DNA from: Chara braunii
Lineage: Eukaryota > Streptophyta > Charophyceae > Charales > Characeae
Direction: 5' to 3'
DNA: 21,697 bases
Assembly (NCBI GenBank): GCA_003427395.1
Contig: BFEA01000001.1
Coordinates: 5,403,933 to 5,425,629, forward strand
Positions within the stretch are counted from its first letter, which is position 1. Every line of letters starts with the position of its first letter. This document shows positions 7,606-15,466 of this stretch, piece by piece. A model generated the notes under the pieces. The model saw only the letters and a list, made by a program, of their open reading frames with translations. It searched no databases and was not told where the DNA came from. A program made the translations under genes and the position numbers.

Positions 7606-9543
7606 TCACGATTTAGCTGGAGCCCATTCCTTCAGCAAGTCCACAACCTTTCCAGACATGAGAATTTCATGCAGCTCTGGTGGATCAACCCATGTGACAG
7701 ACAGTTCCCTGACACATCGGCGACAACCCGAATGTAATTCACAGTCCGAGATAGATAGATTTGCATACATGCCCTTCTTTAGACAACCCCCTGCATACAC
7801 ATTCCTTTCCTCATGCTGATTCGTCCAGCTGAAGTAGTGGAGCCCATACCGCAGAGCGATGCGCCTGTAGCGAGCGTCTGCATACATGTAGGGAAACAAC
7901 TCGACCACAATTCCCTTTGGGGGCATGAAAATCATATTCGCCATCGATGGGCTGTGCATCCCAACGAAAAGAGCGGTTGTGCGCATGATGTCAACCTGGT
8001 TTTCGAACGTCTCCTTCGCCAGAGTGACAAATCTGATCTTCCATCCTGGGAAGATTTGACGAAGCACAGCCGAAACTGCATCTAAGTTTCCCACCCTTCC
8101 CGTCACCTCCCGCCACAGGACAGAAATCTGATATTTGCGCCCAGGGCTTCCACCCACAGCAGCAAGATTGGCTGACAGAGCTTCCCCCACTGGCATGTGG
8201 ATTGTATTCAGAGGAAAGATAGCATTGCGGAAGCAGACACGTGCACCTTGGCGTGCAGGGCTCGCTCCAGGCAACACTCGTGCATTCTCTCCCAGAAGAA
8301 CTTTTGCGATTTCTGCCGACCATTGGCCAACAACTTTGTTCCGGGGAAAAAACAGAGTAGGGTGGATAGAAACAGAAGCCCGTACCATGGATGAAATCGG
8401 ACCCTTCAGGAGCTGCTGCCATGTGCTTACTATGCTTCCAACACACTCCACAAAAAGGCCAAGGTGCGCATCACGAGGGGAAACGACCCCGATATCAATC
8501 ACCTTAGTTCTTACCGGCGCTGTGGGCGCCCCTTTGTGCACCTCCTTTGGCCCTCTGTGATCAACACTATCCAACCACACACCTTCTCCATCTGACACCT
8601 CCCTCCGACCCCAACTATGTGAAACAATTTGCGTAAGCTTCTCTTCCATTAGCATCGCCATATCTAAATCCACAAACCGTCCAAACTTCTTTGAATTCAC
8701 ACTCAGATCAGCTTTGTCATCATTCGAATAAAGTTCATTGCTGGGATCCGGAAGAGTGAGTTTCTGAAGGGCGCAAACATCATGCGAGACATCAATCTTG
8801 GACAGATTGAATGATGGGTCCGCAGAGAACCAGAGTCCACCCTCCAGTTGGCTAAGTCGCCACGGCTGCTCCTCATCCTTGTCCACAATTATTATATCGC
8901 CGTCTAGCCCAGGAATAAGATCTGACAGTCCGAGTCCTGTAAGTCCGCCGCCTTGATCCGCAGGATACGACAGAGGAGTGAGGTCAATATGGCATACATC
9001 TTGCAACAACAAGAAACAGACAAAATCATCTCCACGCTGAACTATGAAGGCATCAGACTGAAGCTTTGCTTCAGAGGGGTGATCCTCACCGCCTGCAGCT
9101 TTGGTGTTGGAATTCATCGGAGACCCACGAAGAACCATTTCATCTATGTTTCCTGTTCTATTGCCCTTGTTGCTCCCATTACTCTCGCAGGAAATGCAGC
9201 TCCTTGTATCCAGAGGGGCAGCATGCCATGGGGGATGGAGCACAGCACTGAGCCCAAGCAGACGATCAGCCTCTGGGTTCCAAACATGTGCAGCTAGCAT
9301 GGATCGCTCACGCATACGTGATGACCTCCCCTGCATCCGCACACCGAGAATGCTGTCACGAGCATCGTCTTCTTCCGAGATACTATCGCCAGTCTCAGAG
9401 AGACTACCCCGTTCTCGGCCTAGGATCATCTTTCCAAGCACAAAGATGGTGAATATGATGTACATAAAGATCACAAGTGCCATGTACTGCAGCAGCAATG
9501 GCATGGAGATGCGGCCCTCACGGAAAGAAGACTTCCGATTCAT
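7606..9543 (-). CDS. GT61-family (DUF563) type II Golgi glycosyltransferase
   Basis: The protein has 645 residues from the ATG at 9543. An in-frame stop lies upstream at 9652-9654 with no ATG between, so this start is favoured. Residues 1-13 are basic, and 14-40 form one strong membrane segment (signal-anchor). A variable, acidic and Ser-rich stem follows, with sequons near residues 122, 128, 246 and 595. The C-terminal half is GT61-like: a central WREVTGRVGN stretch (about 477-486), then GMHSPSMANMIFMPP (528-542) and VVELFP (546-551), which is the family's HGAGLTN-x-x-F-x-P then VEL-x-P signature, and a final cysteine cluster (587, 601, 607, 610). Family members transfer sugars such as xylose, arabinose or GlcNAc to glycans or xylans in the secretory pathway; the substrate here cannot be told. 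The usual HGAG is HSPS here, an atypical motif. No intron is needed. Confidence 0.88.
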   Translation of the reverse strand: MNRKSSFREGRISMPLLLQYMALVIFMYIIFTIFVLGKMILGRERGSLSETGDSISEEDDARDSILGVRMQGRSSRMRERSMLAAHVWNPEADRLLGLSAVLHPPWHAAPLDTRSCISCESNGSNKGNRTGNIDEMVLRGSPMNSNTKAAGGEDHPSEAKLQSDAFIVQRGDDFVCFLLLQDVCHIDLTPLSYPADQGGGLTGLGLSDLIPGLDGDIIIVDKDEEQPWRLSQLEGGLWFSADPSFNLSKIDVSHDVCALQKLTLPDPSNELYSNDDKADLSVNSKKFGRFVDLDMAMLMEEKLTQIVSHSWGRREVSDGEGVWLDSVDHRGPKEVHKGAPTAPVRTKVIDIGVVSPRDAHLGLFVECVGSIVSTWQQLLKGPISSMVRASVSIHPTLFFPRNKVVGQWSAEIAKVLLGENARVLPGASPARQGARVCFRNAIFPLNTIHMPVGEALSANLAAVGGSPGRKYQISVLWREVTGRVGNLDAVSAVLRQIFPGWKIRFVTLAKETFENQVDIMRTTALFVGMHSPSMANMIFMPPKGIVVELFPYMYADARYRRIALRYGLHYFSWTNQHEERNVYAGGCLKKGMYANLSISDCELHSGCRRCVRELSVTWVDPPELHEILMSGKVVDLLKEWAPAKS

Positions 9544-9654
9544 CTTTGCCTTACTTTTATCTCCAGTGTTTAGTCCGTTCAACTGCTTTACGTGCTCCTC
9601 ACCTTCTGCTTCCTCCCTTTGACAGTCTGACTTCTCAACGACAGTCGATGTTCA

Positions 9655-10140
9655 GCAGCAGGGTGATGAAAGTGAAGCCGTCCTTGTGGTGGGGAACGTC
9701 TGTCATCACACGCTCGCCCCACAAGCCAGTCAGTCATACTGGAGAATCATACATGAAAACATGATTCAGCCACATCCCCACTTTCCCTTTTTCGAGTCCT
9801 GCCTTGCTTCAATGACGGCTGGCGAGTCACAAAATCCCCAATCCGCACAGCCAACCCAAAACTCCATCCATACCTCACCATCTTCTCTGTGCCAACCCTT
9901 TCCCCTGCTATCCATAGATGCTGACCTCCAGGCCCAGGCAAAAAATAAACACAACCACCCCTCTCCAGGAGAATACCACCACAGTGGCAAATCGACTGCA
10001 ATTCTAGAAAATAAACGTAATCCCTCACCAGTACTCTAAGACCAAACACAACGACAGAGTTACAAGGTGAATACCAAACAAGGGCAAAGTACAAAAAGCC
10101 ACATGCGTGCACTGACTCTTATTGCAGCCTGTGCCCAAAC
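9655..10140. other. Upstream region of the GT61 gene
   Basis: No gene recognised. Read on the minus strand this is the 5' flank of the glycosyltransferase. A donor-like AAGGTGAGG sits at about 9602-9611 on that strand in the presumed leader, so a leader intron is possible. No confident TATA box was found. Confidence 0.4.
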
Positions 10141-10264
10141 TACCCTCTATGATGAGTCAGCTTCTGAAACTACCCTCCATGATGAGTCAGCTTCTGAAAC
10201 TACCCTCTATGATGAGTCAGCTTCTGAAACTACCCTCTATGATGAGTCAGCTTAAGAAACTACC
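10141..10264. repeat. 30-bp tandem repeat, 4.1 copies, with TGAGTCA sites
   Basis: Four head-to-tail 30-bp units (10141, 10171, 10201, 10231) contain TATGATGAGTCAGCTTCTGA. Units differ at only two or three positions in total (CTCCAT for CTCTAT in unit 2; TTAAG for TTCTG in unit 4). Each holds TGAGTCA, the palindromic GCN4/AP-1 core bound by bZIP factors. The array lies about 600 bp upstream of the start of the minus-strand GT61 gene. The period keeps frame (TLYDESASET on the plus strand), but the frame is short and unsupported. There are no spacers, so it is not a CRISPR. Confidence 0.9.
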
Positions 10265-12241
10265 TATAGCGAAGGGGCTTTGTGGTCTAATCTGACAACA
10301 AATACCATCACATATGTCAGATGCTGGCAAAATAATTCAGGCATTGTGACTTGAGACGAGTGATTTGGCTGGACAGGCTGGTCCAAAATTGACCGACGAA
10401 ACCAGAGCACTAAAGCTGCGGTCCAGTTCGGACTGCAGCAGCACTGTCCAAGGCCCACCCTCTAGCTCATGGCAACGTTCTCCTTCCACTGCCTGATATC
10501 TTTTACCCAGCTGATCTACAAATACAAAAAATCCTGACATCGGCAGCATAGCTCTATCAGAAATGGAAGGGTCAACACTCCGGTATAGCAGTGTAACACC
10601 CACATGCAGGAATCAGTGAGCAAGGCTCATTGCTTGAAATGTGTGGGCGTTGGAGAGTGCCACTGAGTTGGTGGCATTGTTGCGACTCCACTCACCACCT
10701 TAAACCAGAATACAAAACAGCCCATCACTGCGCAAACTATAGAGACCATACTGATCAAGTGTGGGAGGGCACGGATACTTCCTGGCCTTGTGGTTTGAAC
10801 ACTCAGCTGGATCCGCCTTACCAACGACGTAACTAGATTAAAACAGCACAGGTCTATACTGAAACCATTGAACCTCTGCTTAATCCGAATCCCAACTGTC
10901 ACAGGGGCTTGTAGACAGGTTAGTCTGACAGGCCAGACCACCTAAACCCACTATGAACACCACCACTATAGGTATGAGGAAGGTGTGAGACACAGCTGCG
11001 GTCTAACCAGAGCTAATGGACTTCCCTGTCACAGTCTCAGAATTGCCTTGGACTGGAGATTTTCTTTTACCTATTGACACTTAAGGCCAAACGATTTTCA
11101 CAAAACGATTTTCACATTCTTCAATGGTAAAGTTCCTTGTAACAAACAGCATGCGTTGCGTCATTATTGGAGCGTTAAGGTAATCAAGGAGCCCTAGCTC
11201 TACGAGTCCACTACTCCAGCAATTTCGCACATACCTTTCTTCCTCAGCTGTTCAAGAGTTTCAAGAATCTAATCCAAATCAGGTTCCATTCCATCTTCCC
11301 CTCTTATTTCCGCTCGAACTCGATGCCCTCATAGTCTTATTCAAAATGCCAAAGCTCGTTGCCGACAGCACATTTCAACCATATTCAGAAATCAAGATGC
11401 TTGTGCACGACACATGCACTAGTGTGCAGAGCTTTCATAACCCAACTAAAGCTTCCTTCGGCATTCATGCCATACCCAAAAGCACAAGCCCCATGTACAA
11501 CAAAACATCTACGTCACCCTCTCTAGCAGTCGACAGGGTACCTAAATCCAGACAGGATAGGTTGTGCAGCAGGAGATCACCCCTCTGAGGGAACTGAGAA
11601 GACATCGGTCATCCTTGCCTCCTTCACACTCCATCCTCTCTCGATGCGTACACAAAAACTGCAGATTTGATAATATTGAGCACTCAACAGAACAAGTCCA
11701 CAAGACAAAGCTTCTGCTTTCATTCCTGCGCTGCTGTGGCAAGCTGGTCACCGAGAACCAACAGTCCAGAAGCTAATGCTCGCATGACCTTGCACTCATG
11801 CAGTGAGGGTGTTTCTCAGATTTGGGAAGATCAGGCAAATTCAAGGGGGACGAGAAAAGATCCCCAAAGAGCGAACCCGAAGGAAAACGCACGTTCATTG
11901 GAGTTTTGGTGAGCACTGTCAAGCATGCAAGTCTGCAGGCAGTGGCATCCATTTTGAATATACACAGCGCTAGCAGACAGAACACGTAACACAGCAAGGC
12001 AGGTGTCAGACTGTGTGCTGTGCAGATCACTACCAAGGCAAGGCCCTGCCTGGGTTGCAGTGGTATCAGGATAACAGTTTGTCGACGATTTACAAAACCC
12101 ACAAAGAGATAGAAAGCAAGGGAGGGAGAGATTTTTGCAAGCGAAGTGATTGCAGATATGCAAGAGTGTCGCAGCTCTTCAAGCCACTTCTTCCTCAAGT
12201 CTGAGCAAACCTCCTGCCAGTGGTATAGCGGTGTGTTCCTC
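10265..12241. other. Gene-free intergenic sequence with small repeats
   Basis: No gene recognised. A 14-bp tandem duplication (AAACGATTTTCACA, twice) lies at 11089-11116. Near 10281-10301 the minus strand has TTGTCAGATTAGACCACAA, close to a piece of the SINE at 19709-19953. A minus-strand frame at 11773-12198 has a segment (RKKWLEELRHSCISAI) that reads like coding sequence, but no family is recognised. Confidence 0.45.
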
Positions 12242-12406
12242 CTATTCTCCTCTTTCTAAAACGTCGACCACATGGACGTGTAGCTCATTGATCTGTTTCA
12301 GCACTTCTACAGACAGCATCGTTAGCCTCTGTTTCTGAAGGCCATACCAAAACTCAGAGAGTGCGGGCATCAGAACAATGACAATGCAAATAAATTCGTA
12401 CAACTT
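12242..12406 (-). CDS. Possible terminal exon of an unrecognised protein
   Basis: A 54-codon open segment on the minus strand ends in TAG at 12242-12244 and is bounded upstream by an in-frame stop at 12407-12409. It reads as a hydrophobic stretch (FICIVIVLMPAL) followed by an amphipathic, helix-like tail (LSVEVLKQINELHVHVVDVL) that looks like real protein and not frame noise. The plus-strand shadow is Ser/Thr-rich, as seen opposite the other real genes. Acceptor-like AGs precede it (GTGTAG at about 12407, CTTCAG at about 12335). It lies about 360 bp beyond the RCC1 stop on the same strand, so it could be an alternative 3' exon of that gene or the end of another spliced gene. I recognise no family. 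Confidence 0.3.
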   Translation of the reverse strand, partial: KLYEFICIVIVLMPALSEFWYGLQKQRLTMLSVEVLKQINELHVHVVDVLERGE

Positions 12407-12586
12407 CTACACGTCATCTGCCTGTTTCCTCCGTGCGGTCAGGGCGGCTTTCGGTGACCACGAATACGCACACAACAGTCATTCTGCTATTCATGAAGTC
12501 AGTTTCCCTTTAAACCAGTAGTCGCACTAACTGATCTTGTTGCACCCCATGGGCAACAGCTAGTGAATTTCAACATTAGCCGAACT

Positions 12587-12765
12587 AGCTTTCACAAAAT
12601 AGTACTATACCTACATACATCTACTGTCATTGGACATCTCAGTTGAGCACTGACAATGGCCACTTGAAAACCAAGCTTTCACAAAATAGTATTATACCTA
12701 CATACATCTACTGTCATTGGACATCTGAGTTGAGCACTGACAATGGGCCCTTGAAAACCAAGCTT
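12587..12765. repeat. 87-bp tandem duplication abutting the RCC1 stop codon
   Basis: Copies at 12587-12673 and 12674-12760 differ at four positions, so the event is recent. The AGCTT of a third copy (12761-12765) overlaps the TAA stop (12764-12766 on the minus strand) of the RCC1-repeat gene. The duplication therefore lies in its presumed 3' UTR. AGCTT at each junction is a likely microhomology for the duplication. Confidence 0.92.
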
Positions 12766-14071
12766 AATTGGCACTGTTCGTCCTTTCCTCCACTACAGCT
12801 GCAGTGTGATTAAACCCACAGGATACTTGACGTACAAGGACTTCTAAACGTTCTCCCTCTATCTGCCCCCCACACCCTTTACATACCCCTTGGTCAACTA
12901 GCATGGGTTCAAGGTAATCAAACTCATTATTGTGCCCTAGCTGTCCTCCACTAGACTCCCGTTCTTCCATAAACGCCCCCGTTGAACCCCCCCACCCCCA
13001 AGTGTATAAACGCCCAGCCTCTGTCAGAGCAGCACTATGTTTCCATCCACATGCTGCCTGGGTGATAGTTCTGTGCTTCAGGGCCTCCACTCGAACAGGG
13101 ACACCTCTGTAGCTGTCCTGGTGATGGGCACCAAGTCCAAGACAGCCATGCTCATTAGCTCCACAGACATACAGATCTCCCGACTGTGTTATGGCTATCG
13201 AGTGCATTCCCCCGCAAACGACACTAGCAATCGCATGTGTGCTTTGAACCCGAGTTGGCAAAGGCGTGTCCTTCTCATTCCCGAGGCCAAGCTGATAGAA
13301 CCTTCCATGGCCAAACATGAACAAGCTGCCATTCTCATCCACACAAGCCGAGTGCAGGTAGCCGGCAGACACAGACCGAATTCTTACCGGTTCAAGAGCT
13401 CGCACCAGGCGAGGGGTGCTCTCGCCCGTATTACGTCTCAAGCGGAGATAGAGAGGGACAGGTCCATGGCCCAGCCGTCCATTATCACCGCATCCCCACG
13501 TCAGTACTTCCCCGGTCTCAGTCACAGCTATAGTATGTTCACTTCCACAAGACACAGATGCAACATAGGTGCCTTCCAGTGCACGGATTTTAGCTGGCTT
13601 CGAGACACCATGCTTTCTCCCCTTAGATCCTAGGCCAAGTTGGCCATGCTCATTTCTTCCAAATGCGTATACATCCCCGTCCACAGCAAGGCAAATATTG
13701 TGATAGTGCCCAGCAGAAACAGACCGAATCGGAGGAAGATCCCTGACCTGAACCGGGGAGGTGACGAAGGGCTGTTCTGAGCCTATTCCAAGTTGCCCAT
13801 GATCATTTAGTCCCATCGTAAAGAGACGGCCATCTTCTGCGACAACTGCAGTGTGAGCACCGCCACAAGCCACCTGCCTGATTGGCAGCCCTTCCATTGC
13901 ATCACAAAACTTTGGCATCATGCATGAGTCAGTATTCCCATGACCAAGCCGCCCAAAATCCCCATTTCCCCAGACTGCAACTCGGCGAATCACTTGGACA
14001 GCTGTTGCAAACCGTCGACTCCATGTAGAACCGTGACACCGATGTAAAGCCTGAAGAGAAACTGGACCCAT
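12764..14071 (-). CDS. RCC1-repeat (seven-bladed propeller) protein, RUG/UVR8-like
   Basis: The protein has 435 residues. The ATG at 14071 is the first in frame; a stop at 14102-14104 lies upstream. Seven RCC1 repeats are visible through their W/F-G...G-x-LG signatures: about 32 (VWGNGDFGRLGHG), 84 (MGLNDHGQLGIG), 134 (AFGRNEHGQLGLG), 189 (TWGCGDNGRLGHG), 250 (FGHGRFYQLGLG), 300 (CGANEHGCLGLG) and 356 (TWGWGGSTG...GGQLGHN). CGxxH strands lie between them, so a complete propeller is predicted. The 30-residue N-terminus is basic and Arg/Ser-rich without acids, resembling a mitochondrial presequence; this would fit plant organellar RUG-type RCC1 proteins, but targeting is inference. RCC1 propellers serve as exchange factors, photoreceptors (UVR8) or RNA-processing adaptors. 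The photosensing Trp cluster of UVR8 is not evident. No intron interrupts it. Confidence 0.93.
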   Translation of the reverse strand: MGPVSLQALHRCHGSTWSRRFATAVQVIRRVAVWGNGDFGRLGHGNTDSCMMPKFCDAMEGLPIRQVACGGAHTAVVAEDGRLFTMGLNDHGQLGIGSEQPFVTSPVQVRDLPPIRSVSAGHYHNICLAVDGDVYAFGRNEHGQLGLGSKGRKHGVSKPAKIRALEGTYVASVSCGSEHTIAVTETGEVLTWGCGDNGRLGHGPVPLYLRLRRNTGESTPRLVRALEPVRIRSVSAGYLHSACVDENGSLFMFGHGRFYQLGLGNEKDTPLPTRVQSTHAIASVVCGGMHSIAITQSGDLYVCGANEHGCLGLGAHHQDSYRGVPVRVEALKHRTITQAACGWKHSAALTEAGRLYTWGWGGSTGAFMEERESSGGQLGHNNEFDYLEPMLVDQGVCKGCGGQIEGERLEVLVRQVSCGFNHTAAVVEERTNSAN

Positions 14072-14104
14072 AAGTGTTGCTGCTGCTTCTTCTGCTCCAA
14101 TTTA

Positions 14105-15215
14105 TTTCCCTAGCAATGCCCGCGCATTGTTCAGAGGACTTAACTGATTACACATCCTGCGCAATTCACAGAAGAGTCATTGCATCGATTGGTGGCAGAC
14201 ATTGGTGATGGCAGAACGCATGTATATGACATAGCGGAGAGACATGAGAATAGAGTGGGCTCAAAAGCTCAACCTGTGGACTGATGATGGGCGCCATCTC
14301 AAGCAGCCCATTTCCCAAACCATAAGAGGTCCCAAGCAGAGTATTAATTCATCAAACGGGTTAGGAGAGTGATTCCCACTACTCTCATCAACCCTTTTGT
14401 GACATTCAGATGCTTGAGAGGTGTTCATGGTTGGCATTCCAATGCCCCCCGCGCCCCCACTCCCCACCCCCGCCCCCTCTCTAACTCTTATGTCTCCCTC
14501 ATTCCACAACCCTAGGCGAAAATCCACTACCACTTAGGACAAGGCCATACCTTCCGCCGCTCATCTGGTTCTGGATTTCGCCTTCACCCACAGGCCATGT
14601 CTACCCTGTGTCAAAAGTTGCAGACCGATGGCCACATCCAGTTCGTTAAGACTACTGGATGAGAGATGGAGATCAGACCAGTTTGAACAGTTCCACTCAA
14701 ATGGCATTCGCATTTACAGCCAGAACATGCCAAATCAAAAAGGGCACACTCTACAGTGATTGCACAAGGCCCATAGACAGGAGAACAGTGCAGCATACCC
14801 CAAATACCAAATAGTCACTGCACTCCCATTCTCCATGGCCTAAACCAGTTTCTAGCATTCCTGATCCGTGGACGATCTCTTCCCAAAGAATCTAAAGCCC
14901 AAGAAACATGACTTAAAAGGCTCTTACACTACGGACTGGGCCGGTAGCGAACAGGGAAGGCCACTACGAAGACAAACAGCTAGAGGCTCCCGAGCCTTGG
15001 AAGGTAGCTTCGTCAACTTGGGCTTGTGTGAACTGGTGGCTTAAAATCATTCCCACTGGGTGAAGGACAGTCGGTGAGATCATACTGATACAAGGACTTC
15101 CTCAACTGAAACAAAAGCGCCTGCCATCAGATACATCCCAAAAGGTCCTGGTGCAAACGAGCAGTCACAAGCTTGCTGGCTTGCCCCTAGGTCACCAATG
15201 CAGCTTTCTCCTTTC
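14105..15215. other. Upstream region of the RCC1 gene with a G-quadruplex motif
   Basis: At 14445-14477 five C-runs (6, 5, 4, 5 and 5 Cs) with spacers of 1 to 3 bases give a very strong G-quadruplex motif on the minus strand, the sense strand of the RCC1 gene, about 375 bp before its ATG. The rest has no recognisable gene; the short minus-strand frames at 14261-14533 and 14611-14796 lack family features. Confidence 0.55.
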
Positions 15216-15466
15216 TTTCTACCTAGAAAGAATGGAAGCCCAGGCGTGCCATCTCTAGCATCAGGCTCATACCGATAAACAGGCTTGCAATCTCCAGCAT
15301 CGAACTTATATTGATGAACATGGAAACAAGATCCATCCTCTTTCTACCTAGAACAGAATGGAAGCCCAGGCGTGCCATCTCTAGCATCAGGCTCGTACCG
15401 ATAAACAGGTTTGCAATCTCTAGCATCGAGCCTATATGGATGAACATGGAAACAAGGTGCATCCTT
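15216..15466. repeat. 126-bp tandem duplication with 39-bp subrepeat
   Basis: Copies begin at TTTCTACCTAGAA (15216 and 15341) and share GGAAGCCCAGGCGTGCCATC and CATCAGGCTC through GATGAACATGGAAACAAG. Inside each unit ATCTCTAGCATC and ATCTCCAGCATC recur 39 bp apart. On the minus strand one frame stays open (15223-15612) and encodes two 42-residue repeats with MLEIA and MLEMA sub-motifs. Whether it is translated is unknown. Confidence 0.88.

Noticed and set aside
7472-9622. Several plus-strand frames opposite the GT61 gene (for example 8135-8560 and 9101-9622).
   Set aside because: They are antisense shadows of the real minus-strand coding sequence.
10141-10264. CRISPR-like array.
   Set aside because: The 30-bp units are contiguous with no spacers, and the genome is eukaryotic.
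10141-10264. Hammerhead ribozyme or box C/D snoRNA motifs (TGATGAG, GAAAC; ATGATGA, CTGA) in each 30-bp unit.
   Set aside because: The first core C of the hammerhead is replaced and stems I and III do not form. For C/D RNA only 8 bases separate the boxes, too few for a guide region.
12930-13633. Plus-strand frames opposite the RCC1 gene, up to 198 codons.
   Set aside because: Antisense shadows; the minus-strand frame has seven clear RCC1 repeats.
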